From Ramlibacter alkalitolerans (GTDB taxonomy: Bacteria > Pseudomonadota > Gammaproteobacteria > Burkholderiales > Burkholderiaceae_C): 64,000 bases of DNA. Positions within the stretch are counted from its first letter, which is position 1; the number at the start of each line of letters is the position of its first letter. Position numbers and translations under genes: made by a program. The stretch lies in the NCBI RefSeq assembly GCF_016722765.1, contig NZ_JAEQND010000001.1, forward strand, positions 310,001 to 374,000, written 5' to 3'. Shown piece after piece: positions 16,762-25,104 of the stretch. Below the pieces are notes generated by a model. The model did no database searches, was not told where the DNA came from, and was given only the letters and a program-made list of their open reading frames with translations.

Positions 16762-17637
16762 GTGCAGTTCCTCCAGCTTTTCATCAGCGGCATCGCCCAG
16801 GGCTGCATCTACGGGCTGATCGCGCTCGGTTTCGTCCTGATCTACAAGGCCACCGAAACGGTCAGCTTCGCCCAGGGGGAGCTGATGATGCTCGGCGCCT
16901 TCTTCGGGCTGGCGGCCATGGGCGGCCTGGGCTTCCCCTTCTGGCTCGCCGTGCTCAGCGCGATCGGCGCGATGGCCCTGTTCGGACTGGTGCTGGAAAA
17001 GGTGGTGATCCGCCCCATCCTGGGCCAGCCCGCGTTCTCGATCGTGATGCTCACCATCGGCATCGGCTACGTCGCCCGCGGGCTGGTCACGATGATTCCC
17101 GGCATCGGCACCGAGACGCGCACCCTCCCCGTCCCCTACAAGGACCAGGCCTGGAACGTGGGGGGCCTGGTGCTGAACGTGGAGCAGATGGTGGTGATCG
17201 CGGCCACCGCGCTGCTGTGCGCGCTGCTCTATGCCGTGTTCCGCTACAGCAAGGTGGGCCTCGCGATGCAGGCCGCTTCGCAGAACCAGCTCGCTGCGTA
17301 CTACATGGGCATCCCGGTCAAGCGCCTCAACAGCCTGGCGTGGGCGCTGGCCGCCGGCGTGGCCGCCATCGCGGGCCTGCTGCTGGCGCCCATCACCTTC
17401 GTGCACGCCAACATGGGCTTCATCGGCCTGAAGGCGTTTCCGGCGGCGGTGGTCGGCGGCTTCGGCAGCCTGCCCGGCGCGATCGCGGGCGGCCTGGTGA
17501 TCGGCGTGGTGGAGTCGCTCTCGGGCTTCTACCTGCCGGAGGGATTCAAGGACACGGCGCCCTACATCGTGGTGCTCGTGATGCTCGTCGTGCTGCCGAA
17601 CGGCCTGTTCGGCGAGAAGCTGCGAAAGAAAGTGTGA
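16762..17637 (+). CDS. livH: Branched-chain amino acid-type ABC permease LivH
   Basis: An inner-membrane permease of 291 residues, the LivH half of a HAAT-family importer, with about eight hydrophobic segments. Family landmarks are GIAQGCIYGLIALGFVLIYKATETVSFAQGELMMLGAF near the N terminus and FPAAVVGGFGSLPGAIAGGLVIG near the C terminus. The start is GTG 16762, nine bases after AAAGGAG. It opens a plus-strand operon, and its stop overlaps the next start (GTGTGA). With an acyl-CoA ligase in the operon, the substrate may be a carboxylate rather than an amino acid; that is inference. Confidence 0.9.
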   Translation: MQFLQLFISGIAQGCIYGLIALGFVLIYKATETVSFAQGELMMLGAFFGLAAMGGLGFPFWLAVLSAIGAMALFGLVLEKVVIRPILGQPAFSIVMLTIGIGYVARGLVTMIPGIGTETRTLPVPYKDQAWNVGGLVLNVEQMVVIAATALLCALLYAVFRYSKVGLAMQAASQNQLAAYYMGIPVKRLNSLAWALAAGVAAIAGLLLAPITFVHANMGFIGLKAFPAAVVGGFGSLPGAIAGGLVIGVVESLSGFYLPEGFKDTAPYIVVLVMLVVLPNGLFGEKLRKKV

Positions 17638-18710
17638 GATTCGTCTTCAAGACCACCTACGAGCAGGACATCCGCCTGGCGAAGCACGCCGGACACGTGT
17701 TCTGGTACGGGCTGCTGCTCGTGCTGCTGGTGGCCGCGCCGCTGCTGCTGCCCGAATACCTGCTGGCGCAACTGACCTTCATCCTGATCTACGGCATCGT
17801 GGGCCTGGGCCTGATGCTGCTGGCCGGCTTCACCGGCCTGTTCTCGATCGGCCATGCGGCCTTCTTCGGCGTCGGTGCCTACGCGCAGGCGGCGCTCACC
17901 GGCCTCGGCTGGCCGTTCCCGCTCGCCCTCGCGGCGGGCGCGGCGCTGTCGGCGGCGGTGGGCGTGGTGGTGGGCCTGCCGGCGCTGCGCGTCAAGGGCA
18001 TCTACCTGGGCATCGCCACCCTGTCCTTCGGCTTCATCGTGCAGGAAGTGTTCGCCCGCTGGGAAAGCGTGACCGGCGGCAACGTCGGCAAGTCGGTCGG
18101 CGCGGTCAGGATGTTCGGCTGGACGGCCGACACGGCGCGCTCCTTCTATCTCGTCTGCCTCGTGCTCGCGGTGCTGGCGACGCTGGTCTGCGCCAACCTG
18201 CTGCGCTCGCCCACCGGGCGCGCCTTCGTCGCGATCCGCGATTCGGAGATCTCCGCCCAGAGCATGGGCATCCACCTGGCGCGCTACAAGACCCTCAGCT
18301 TCGCGATCTCGGCGGCGCTCGCCGGCGTGGGCGGCGCGCTCTATGCGCACCAGATCCGCTTCCTCTCGCCCGACCAGTTCGACATCGTGCAGTCGATCGA
18401 CCTGCTGCTGATGGTGGTGATCGGCGGGCTCGGCTCGCTGCACGGCGCCTTCCTCGGCGCGACCTTCCTGATCGGGCTGCCGCAGGCGATCAGCGGGGTG
18501 AAGGACTACCTGCCGGAAGCAGTCGGCCAGGCGCCGGGCCTGAAGGCCGTGGTGTACGGCGGCGTGCTGGTCGCCTTCGTGCTGTTCGAGCCGCTCGGGC
18601 TGTACGGCCGCTGGGTCAAGGTGCGCACCTACCTGATGCTGTTCCCGTTCTACCGCCGCGGCATGTTCCGGCGCCAGAAAGCCTTCCAGAAATCGGAGCG
18701 CCTGCGGTGA
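17634..18710 (+). CDS. livM: Branched-chain amino acid-type ABC permease LivM
   Basis: The second permease of the importer, 358 residues. The LivM signature [32 protein letters not shown] lies near residues 60-95, and the cytoplasmic coupling segment [22 protein letters not shown] near 195-220. [13 protein letters not shown] near the end matches the equivalent loop in LivH. A C-terminal tail of about 30 residues is strongly basic ([19 protein letters not shown]). GTG 17634 overlaps the livH stop and the 3' end overlaps the livG start, so translation is coupled on both sides. Confidence 0.9.
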   Translation: MRFVFKTTYEQDIRLAKHAGHVFWYGLLLVLLVAAPLLLPEYLLAQLTFILIYGIVGLGLMLLAGFTGLFSIGHAAFFGVGAYAQAALTGLGWPFPLALAAGAALSAAVGVVVGLPALRVKGIYLGIATLSFGFIVQEVFARWESVTGGNVGKSVGAVRMFGWTADTARSFYLVCLVLAVLATLVCANLLRSPTGRAFVAIRDSEISAQSMGIHLARYKTLSFAISAALAGVGGALYAHQIRFLSPDQFDIVQSIDLLLMVVIGGLGSLHGAFLGATFLIGLPQAISGVKDYLPEAVGQAPGLKAVVYGGVLVAFVLFEPLGLYGRWVKVRTYLMLFPFYRRGMFRRQKAFQKSERLR

Positions 18711-19522
18711 TGCCCACCCAAACGACGGACACCCTGCTGTCGGCCCGCCACCTCGGCGTGCGCTTCGGCGGCGTGCTGGCCGTCAACGACGTGAGCTTCG
18801 ACGTGCGCCGGGGCGAGGTCCTCACGCTGATCGGGCCGAACGGCGCCGGCAAGACGACGGTGTTCAACCTGATCAGCCGCATCTACAACCCCACGACCGG
18901 CAGCATCGCCTTCGAAGGCCGGCCGCTCACCCGGCAGCCGCCGCACCGCATCGCCGCCCTCGGCATCGCGCGCACCTTCCAGAACATCGAACTGTTCGAG
19001 CACGCCTCGGTGCTGCACAACCTGCTGGTCGGCCGGCACACCCACCGGCGCACCGGCGTGCTGCACGACATGCTGTTCACGCGCAGCGCGCGGGCGGCGG
19101 AAGTCGAGGCGCGCGAGAAGGTCGAACGCGTGATCGACCTGCTGGACCTGCAGCACCACCGCGACGCCACCGTCGCCGGCCTGCCCTACGGCGTGCGCAA
19201 GGTGGTGGAGCTGGCGCGGGCGCTGTGCACCGAGCCCAAGCTCCTGCTGCTCGACGAGCCCTCCTCCGGCCTGAACGTGGAGGAGACCGGCGACATGGCC
19301 TTCTGGATCCAGGACATCCGCGCCGAGCTGGGCATCACGGTGCTGATGGTGGAGCACGACATGAGCCTCGTCTCGCGCGTGAGCGACCGCGTGGTGGCGA
19401 TGAACCAGGGTGAAGTGGTGGCCATCGGCACGCCCGCGCAAGTGCAGCGCGATGCGCGCGTGGTCGAGGCCTACCTGGGCCCGTCCGAAGGCGTGGCCCC
19501 GGCCCCCGAGGCGATCCGATGA
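18710..19522 (+). CDS. livG: ABC importer ATPase LivG
   Basis: A HAAT-family ATPase of 270 residues powering the LivHM permease. Walker A is GPNGAGKTT (about 43-51), the Q-loop is [11 protein letters not shown], and Walker B is [12 protein letters not shown]; the signature motif reads [10 protein letters not shown], the usual LivG variant of LSGGQ. The C-terminal [27 protein letters not shown] is typical. ATG 18710 shares its A with the livM stop codon; a GTG one codon earlier is possible. It overlaps livF by four bases. Confidence 0.92.
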   Translation: MPTQTTDTLLSARHLGVRFGGVLAVNDVSFDVRRGEVLTLIGPNGAGKTTVFNLISRIYNPTTGSIAFEGRPLTRQPPHRIAALGIARTFQNIELFEHASVLHNLLVGRHTHRRTGVLHDMLFTRSARAAEVEAREKVERVIDLLDLQHHRDATVAGLPYGVRKVVELARALCTEPKLLLLDEPSSGLNVEETGDMAFWIQDIRAELGITVLMVEHDMSLVSRVSDRVVAMNQGEVVAIGTPAQVQRDARVVEAYLGPSEGVAPAPEAIR

Positions 19523-20316
19523 CCTCCAACCCGCCTGCCGTCAGCGACCTGCCGGTGCTGCGCCTGTCGAACGTCGAAAGCGCCTACGGCCCGATCAAGG
19601 CGATCCGCGGCGTCAGCCTGCAGGTCCGGCGCGGCGAGATCGCCACCGTGCTCGGCGCCAACGGCGCCGGCAAGACGACGATCCTGAAGACGATCTCCGG
19701 CATCCTCGATCCGCGCAAGGGCAGCATCGCGTTCAAGGGCGAGGACATCACCGCCCGCGACCCGGCCTGGATCGTGCAGGAAGGGCTGTGCCACGTGCCC
19801 GAAGGCCGCGAGGTGTTCCCGCTGCTGTCCGTGCGCGACAACCTGCTGATGGGCGCCTACACGCGCCGCGACCGCGACGGCGTCGCACGCGACCTGGAGG
19901 CCGTCTACCGCTACTTCCCCGTGCTGAAGGAACGTGCCACGCAGGATGCCGGCCTTCTTTCCGGCGGCCAGCAGCAGATGCTCGCGATCTCGCGGGCGCT
20001 GATGGCGGCGCCGCACCTGATCCTGCTGGACGAGCCCAGCCTCGGGCTCTCGCCCAAGCTCACGCGGGAGATCTTCGAGATCGTGGTGCGCATCAACCGC
20101 GAGCGCGGCACCACCCTGCTGCTGGTGGAGCAGAACGCCAACATGGCGCTGGCCACGGCGGACTACGGCTACGTGCTGGAGAACGGGCGCATCGTGATGG
20201 AAGACACCTGTGCCCGCCTGCGCGAGAAGGAGGACATCAAGGAGTTCTACCTGGGCGTGAAGGAAGCCGGCGTGCGCGGCGAGCGGCGCTGGAAGAAGAA
20301 GAAGACGTGGCGCTGA
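19519..20316 (+). CDS. livF: ABC importer ATPase LivF
   Basis: The second ATPase of the importer, 265 residues against about 235 typical. The excess is a short N-terminal lead and a basic C-terminal tail (RGERRWKKKKTWR). Walker A GANGAGKTT, LSGGQQQM signature and Walker B LILLDEPSLGL are all intact, and LCHVPEGREVFPLLSVRDNL is the LivF hallmark. The start overlaps the livG stop by four bases (ATGA). The lysine-rich tail could aid membrane contact, though nothing shows it directly. Confidence 0.92.
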   Translation: MTSNPPAVSDLPVLRLSNVESAYGPIKAIRGVSLQVRRGEIATVLGANGAGKTTILKTISGILDPRKGSIAFKGEDITARDPAWIVQEGLCHVPEGREVFPLLSVRDNLLMGAYTRRDRDGVARDLEAVYRYFPVLKERATQDAGLLSGGQQQMLAISRALMAAPHLILLDEPSLGLSPKLTREIFEIVVRINRERGTTLLLVEQNANMALATADYGYVLENGRIVMEDTCARLREKEDIKEFYLGVKEAGVRGERRWKKKKTWR

Positions 20317-20335
20317 CTTCCTGCCGCGGAAAGCC

Positions 20336-22192
20336 ATGAAGACGCTCTGGGACCTTTCGGCCCTCCAGCCCATCACGCAGAGCGTGCTCGAAGGCGACAC
20401 CCTGCCCGCCCTGTTCTGGAATGCGGTGGTGCAGCGCGGGCCCAAGGTGTGGATGCGGCAGAAGGAGCTGGGCATCTGGCGCAGCTGGACCTGGGAGCGC
20501 ACCGGCCAGGCGGTGCGCGAGATCGCGGGCGGGCTGGTCGCGCTCGGCTTCCAGCCGCACGACACGGCCTCGATCCTCTCCAACACCGTGGTCGAATGGG
20601 TGCTGGCCGACCTCGCCGTGCTCTCGTGCGGCGGCGTCGCCAACGGCATCTACCCCACCGACGCGCCGGCGCAGGTGCACTACCTGTGCGAGGACTCGGG
20701 CACCAGCATCCTGTTCGTGGAAGACGACGAGCAGCTGGACAAGGCCCTGGAGGTGCGCGACCGGCTGCCCCGGCTGCGCCGCATCGTCGTCTTCGACATG
20801 GACGGCCTGCGCGACCTGCACGACCCGCTGGTGATCAGCCTCGACGAGCTGCGCCACCTCGGGCGCGAGGTGCTCGCGCGGGATGCGGGTGCGGTGGAGG
20901 CGCGCGTGCGCGCGGTGCGCCCCGAAGACCTCGCGATCCTGGTCTACACCTCGGGCACCACCGGCAAGCCCAAGGGCGCCATGCATTCGCACGGCGCGCT
21001 GGCGTACACGGTGCGGGGCTACAACACGCTGATCGCGCGCTCCGAAGCCGACGAGTGCATGTGCTTCCTGCCCCTGTGCCACATCGCCGAGCGCATGGGC
21101 GGCGAGTACTTCTCGCTCTACACCGGCGCCCGGCTCAATTTCGTCGAGAACCCGGAGACGGTGCCGGAGAACGTGCGCGAGATCCAGCCGACCGTGCTCA
21201 CCGCCGTGCCCCGCGTGTGGGAGAAGTTCTATTCCGGCGTGACGATCGCCCTGAAGGAAGCCGGCCGGCTGCAGCAGGGTGCGTACGCGTGGGCGATCGG
21301 CACCGGGCAGCGCGTCGCGCAGAAGGTGCTCGCGGGCGAGCCCGTCGGCCCCCTGCTGAAGCTGCAGTTCGCCGCGGCGGACCTGCTGGTGCTGGCCAAC
21401 GTGCGCCGCATGATCGGCATCGCCCGCGCGCGCTTCCTGGTCACGGGCGCGGCGCCGATCTCGCCCGAGCTGGTGCGCTGGTATCTCGCCCTGGGCGTGC
21501 CCATGCTGGAGGTGTGGGGCATGACGGAGACCTGCGGCGCCGCCACCGGCATGCCGCCGACGCGGATCAAGCCCGGCTCGATCGGCCCGGCGGCCGGCTA
21601 CAACGCGGTGCGCATAGCCCCGGGCACGGGCGAGATCCAGGTGAAGGGCCCCAACGTGTTCCGGGGCTACCTGAACCAGCCGCAGAAGACCGCCGAGACC
21701 TTCACCGCGGACGGCTGGCTGCGCACCGGCGACGTGGGCAGCATCGACGCCGACGGCTTCCTGCGCATCACCGACCGCATGAAGGACATCATCATCACCG
21801 CCGGCGGCAAGAACGTGACGCCCAGCGAGTTCGAGAACGAGCTGAAGTTCTCGCCCTACATCACCGATGCCGTGCTGATCGGCGACCGCCGGCCCTACCT
21901 GAGCGCGATCGTGATGATCGACCAGGAGAACGTGGAGAAGTACGCGCAGGACCACGACGTGCCCTTCTCCAACTACGCCAGCCTCACGCGCGCGCCCGAG
22001 GTGCAGGCGCTGATCCAGTCCGAGATCGACCGCGTGAACCGCAACTTCGCCCGCGTCGAGCAGGTCAGGCGCTTCTTCCTGCTCGATACGCAGCTGTCCG
22101 CCGAGGACGAGGAGCTCACGCCCACCATGAAGCTCAAGCGCAGCCTCGTGCAGCGCAAGTACGCACGCCAGATCGAAGCCATGTACGCCTGA
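20336..22192 (+). CDS. AMP-dependent acyl-CoA synthetase (FadD/ACSL type)
   Basis: An adenylate-forming ligase of 618 residues that activates a carboxylic acid with ATP and CoA. The P-loop motif YTSGTTGKPKGAMHSH lies near 204-219, the A5 motif WGMTETCGAA near 395, GWLRTGDVGSI near 460 and the hinge DRMKDIIITAGGKNVTP near 478-494. It has the linker and gate architecture of long-chain (FAA1/ACSL-like) ligases. The operon places it with a HAAT importer and its binding protein, an arrangement frequent in Comamonadaceae. The imported molecule may therefore be an aromatic or fatty acid that is ligated on entry. Confidence 0.88.
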   Translation: MKTLWDLSALQPITQSVLEGDTLPALFWNAVVQRGPKVWMRQKELGIWRSWTWERTGQAVREIAGGLVALGFQPHDTASILSNTVVEWVLADLAVLSCGGVANGIYPTDAPAQVHYLCEDSGTSILFVEDDEQLDKALEVRDRLPRLRRIVVFDMDGLRDLHDPLVISLDELRHLGREVLARDAGAVEARVRAVRPEDLAILVYTSGTTGKPKGAMHSHGALAYTVRGYNTLIARSEADECMCFLPLCHIAERMGGEYFSLYTGARLNFVENPETVPENVREIQPTVLTAVPRVWEKFYSGVTIALKEAGRLQQGAYAWAIGTGQRVAQKVLAGEPVGPLLKLQFAAADLLVLANVRRMIGIARARFLVTGAAPISPELVRWYLALGVPMLEVWGMTETCGAATGMPPTRIKPGSIGPAAGYNAVRIAPGTGEIQVKGPNVFRGYLNQPQKTAETFTADGWLRTGDVGSIDADGFLRITDRMKDIIITAGGKNVTPSEFENELKFSPYITDAVLIGDRRPYLSAIVMIDQENVEKYAQDHDVPFSNYASLTRAPEVQALIQSEIDRVNRNFARVEQVRRFFLLDTQLSAEDEELTPTMKLKRSLVQRKYARQIEAMYA

Positions 22193-22204
22193 AGGAGACG
22201 AGAC

Positions 22205-23365
22205 ATGAGATTGCAATCCACCCTGGCGCTCGCCGCCGCACTGGCCTGCAGCGCATCGCTCGCGCAGCAGCAAGGAGTCTCGAAGAGCGAGATCCTGATC
22301 GGCACCATCCAGGACCTCTCGGGCCCGATCGCCGCCTTCGGCAAGCAGGCCCGCATGGGCATGCAGCTGCGCGTGGACGAGATCAACGAGCAGGGCGGCA
22401 TCCAGGGCCGCAGGCTCAAGCTGGCCGTGGAGGACTCGGCCTACGACCCCAAGAAGGCGGTGCTGGCGGCGCAGAAGCTGGTGAACCAGGACAAGGTGTT
22501 CCTGATCGCCGGCCACATCGGGACGGCGCAGAACATGGCGGCGATGCCGGTGCAGTTCGAGAAGAACATCATCAACTTCATGCCGATCACCGCCGCGCGC
22601 GAGATGTACGAGCCGCTGCACAGGCTGAAGTACTCGTTCGCGGCGACCTACTACGACCAGATCCGCACGGCGCTGCCCAAGCTGGTGAAGGAGAAGAACG
22701 CGAAGAAGGTCTGCACCCTGTACCAGGACGACGACTTCGGCCTGGAGGTGCAGCGCGGCGCCGAAGCAGGCCTGAAGGCGGTGGGCATGGACGTCGGCGA
22801 GAAGACCACGTACAAGCGCGGCGCGACCGACTTCTCCTCGCAGGTGGCCAAGCTGAAGGCATCCGGCTGCGAGGTCGTGGTGCTGGGCACCATCATCCGC
22901 GAGACCATAGGCGCCATCGCGGAGGCCCGCAAGACCGGCTACAACCCCACCTTCCTGGGCTCCAGCGCCGCCTACACCGACCTGATCCACAAGCTGGGAG
23001 GCAAGGCGGTCGACGGCCTGTACGCCACGATGACGGTGCAGCACCCCTACCTGGACGAGGCCTCCCAGCCGATCCGCTTCTGGGCCACCAAGTACAAGAC
23101 GAAGTTCAACGAGGATCCGACGGTGTTCTCGGTCTACGGCTACAGCATCGTCGACCAGTTCGCCCGGGTGGCGCAGAAGGCCGGTCCCAACCTCACCACC
23201 GACAGCTTCATCAAGGCCATGGACGGCATGACCTTCGAGCCCGACATCTTCGGCAGTCCGATCTCCACCTATACGGCCACCAAGCACCTGGGCAACGAGC
23301 TCTCGCGCCTGTCGCAGATCCAGGACGGCCGCTGGAAGGTCGTCTCCGACTACGTGCGTCCATGA
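22205..23365 (+). CDS. HAAT-family substrate-binding protein
   Basis: A periplasmic binding protein of 386 residues with signal peptide MRLQSTLALAAALACSASLAQQ, cleaved near residue 20. The type I fold opens with GVSKSEILIGTIQDLSGPIAAFGKQ (about 24-48), followed by GMQLRVDEINEQGGIQGRRLKL as in LivJ/LivK-like receptors. It would deliver ligand to LivHM. A clear AAGGAGACGAGAC precedes ATG 22205, 12 bases after the ligase gene. The stop codon falls inside a 121-bp palindrome. Confidence 0.9.
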   Translation: MRLQSTLALAAALACSASLAQQQGVSKSEILIGTIQDLSGPIAAFGKQARMGMQLRVDEINEQGGIQGRRLKLAVEDSAYDPKKAVLAAQKLVNQDKVFLIAGHIGTAQNMAAMPVQFEKNIINFMPITAAREMYEPLHRLKYSFAATYYDQIRTALPKLVKEKNAKKVCTLYQDDDFGLEVQRGAEAGLKAVGMDVGEKTTYKRGATDFSSQVAKLKASGCEVVVLGTIIRETIGAIAEARKTGYNPTFLGSSAAYTDLIHKLGGKAVDGLYATMTVQHPYLDEASQPIRFWATKYKTKFNEDPTVFSVYGYSIVDQFARVAQKAGPNLTTDSFIKAMDGMTFEPDIFGSPISTYTATKHLGNELSRLSQIQDGRWKVVSDYVRP

Positions 23366-23482
23366 CGAAATGACCTCGGCCGCGCTGCGGCCTCGATGAC
23401 ACGCTTCGCGATGACGAACGATCCCTTTTGTCATCAGCGAAGCGTGTCATCGGGCTGCGCAGCGGCGAAGTCATTCCGTCAT
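23362..23482. repeat. 121-bp imperfect palindrome ending the liv operon
   Basis: ATGACGAAATGAC at 23362-23374 is inverted as GTCATTCCGTCAT at 23470-23482, with nested arms GATGACACGCTTCGC (23395-23409) and GCGAAGCGTGTCATC (23437-23451) and complementary GC-rich blocks between. The loop is ACGATCCCTTTT. The left end overlaps the stop codon of the binding-protein gene. It may act as a transcript end or mRNA-stabilising structure and could also be a REP-type element. Confidence 0.75.
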
Positions 23483-23523
23483 CGCGCCCCCAGGCGCGCT
23501 GGTTTGTTGCTACCCTCGACAGG

Positions 23524-24609
23524 ATGAGCGCGCCGAACCCGCTGAAGAACCCCCAACTCGAGTTCAAGTCGCTGCTGCTGCTGGTGCTCGCGGCGACGGC
23601 GCTGTTCCTGCTGATCATCTGGCCCTTCTTCGGCGCGGTCTGCTGGGCGGTCTTCATCGCCATCGTGTTCTGGCCGCTGCACCAGCGCTTCGTGCAGGGC
23701 AGCCACGGCCGCAGGAACATGGCCGCGCTCGCATCGCTCACGGTCATCCTGCTGATCGTGATCCTGCCGCTGGCGATGATCATCGCCTCCACCACGGCCG
23801 AAGCGTCGGTGCTGGTCGAGAAGATGCGCTCGGGCGAGATCCAGATCGGCCAGTTCTTCCAGCGCATGCTCGACGCCCTGCCGCACTGGGCCCGCTCCGT
23901 GCTGGAGCGCTTCGGTGTCGGGGACCTCGGGCTGCTGCAGAAGAAGCTGCTGGCCACGCTCACTTCGAGCGGACAGGTGCTCACCAGCCGCGTGGTGGGC
24001 ATCGGCCAGGTGACGCTGGACTTCGTCGTCGCCTTCTTCGTGATGCTCTACGTGCTGTTCTTCCTGTTCCGCGACGGCGAGCAGCTGTCGCAGTCCATCG
24101 CCCGCGCGATCCCGCTGCATCCGCAGCACACGCGCCGGCTGCTCACGCAGTTCGCCACCGTCGTGCGCGCCACGGTCAAGGGCAACATCGTCGTGGCGCT
24201 GGTGCAGGGCGCGCTGGGCAGCCTCGCCTTCTGGGTGCTGGGCCTGCCGGGCGCCCTGCTGTGGGGTGCGGTGATGGCGCTGCTCTCGCTGCTGCCGGCC
24301 GTGGGCGCCGCCATGGTGTGGGGGCCGATCGCGATCTACTACTTCCTCACCGGCGCGCTGGTGAAGGCCATCGGCCTGGCCGTGTGGGGCGCCCTGGTGA
24401 TCGGGCTGGTCGACAACGTGCTGCGCCCCATCCTCGTGGGCAAGGACACGCGCATGCCCGACTACCTGGTGCTGGTGGCCACGCTGGGCGGCATCGTGGT
24501 GTTCGGCCTCAATGGCTTCGTGATCGGGCCGGTGATCGCGGCGATCTTCCTCGTGAGCTGGGAGATGCTGGCCTCGGTGCGCCAGCAGTCCACCATCCCG
24601 CCGGCGTGA
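23524..24609 (+). CDS. AI-2E (UPF0118/PerM) family transporter
   Basis: An integral membrane protein of 361 residues with about eight hydrophobic segments: two near 18-50, one near 70-90, then a cytoplasmic/periplasmic helical region and five more from residue 160 on. The family core PIAIYYFLTGALVKAIGLAVWGALVIGLVDNVLRPILVG and the pocket motif LPAVGAAMVWGP are clear. Members export autoinducer-2, Na+/H+ or unknown solutes, so the substrate is open. ATG 23524 lies just past the palindrome. It converges on the thioesterase gene with a six-base gap. Confidence 0.85.
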   Translation: MSAPNPLKNPQLEFKSLLLLVLAATALFLLIIWPFFGAVCWAVFIAIVFWPLHQRFVQGSHGRRNMAALASLTVILLIVILPLAMIIASTTAEASVLVEKMRSGEIQIGQFFQRMLDALPHWARSVLERFGVGDLGLLQKKLLATLTSSGQVLTSRVVGIGQVTLDFVVAFFVMLYVLFFLFRDGEQLSQSIARAIPLHPQHTRRLLTQFATVVRATVKGNIVVALVQGALGSLAFWVLGLPGALLWGAVMALLSLLPAVGAAMVWGPIAIYYFLTGALVKAIGLAVWGALVIGLVDNVLRPILVGKDTRMPDYLVLVATLGGIVVFGLNGFVIGPVIAAIFLVSWEMLASVRQQSTIPPA

Positions 24610-24615
24610 GCGCGC

Positions 24616-25104
24616 TCAGGAAATGATGTACGCGCCGGCGGCGCTGGCCAGCAGCTTGCCGTCCGGTCCCAGGAACTCCATGCGCGTGCTGGCGACGCGC
24701 GAGCCCAGGCGCAGCACCTCCGCGTGCAGCACGAAGTGCTCGCCGATGGCAGGGCGCAGGTAGTCGATCCGCAGGTCGATGGTCCCCAGCTTGCCGAAGC
24801 GCTGCAGCCGCTGGGCCGGCGGCTCGGCGAGGTGGCGCTCGCCGACCGCCGCCATCACGGCCAGCCCCCCCATGGCATCGAGGCCGGCGCTGATCACGCC
24901 CCCGTGCACGCGGTTGAACAGGTAGTGCCCCACCAGCTCCGGCTTCATCGCGATGCGGCCCGTCACCCGCTGCGGCAGCAGGGAGACGACCTGCAGGCCG
25001 AGCACCCGGTTGAACACGATCTTCTCCTCGAAGATGGTGCGCAGGCCGGTGACGAACTCCTCCTCGAATTCCAGGGCGGCGATGGCGGTCGGGTCACGGG
25101 TCAT
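24616..25104 (-). CDS. Hotdog-fold thioesterase (PaaI/YiiD-like)
   Basis: A 162-residue single hotdog domain: VGHYLFNRVHGGVISAGLDAMGGLA (about 58-82) carries the HGG motif typical of the PaaI/4HBT group, and LGTIDLRIDYLRPAIGEHFVLHAEVLRLGSRVASTRMEF forms the strand region. It probably releases CoA from an acyl-CoA formed in the carboxylase pathway encoded upstream. Its ATG at 25104 overlaps the stop of the biotin carboxylase gene by four bases (ATGA), so it belongs to that operon. Confidence 0.85.
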   Translation of the reverse strand: MTRDPTAIAALEFEEEFVTGLRTIFEEKIVFNRVLGLQVVSLLPQRVTGRIAMKPELVGHYLFNRVHGGVISAGLDAMGGLAVMAAVGERHLAEPPAQRLQRFGKLGTIDLRIDYLRPAIGEHFVLHAEVLRLGSRVASTRMEFLGPDGKLLASAAGAYIIS

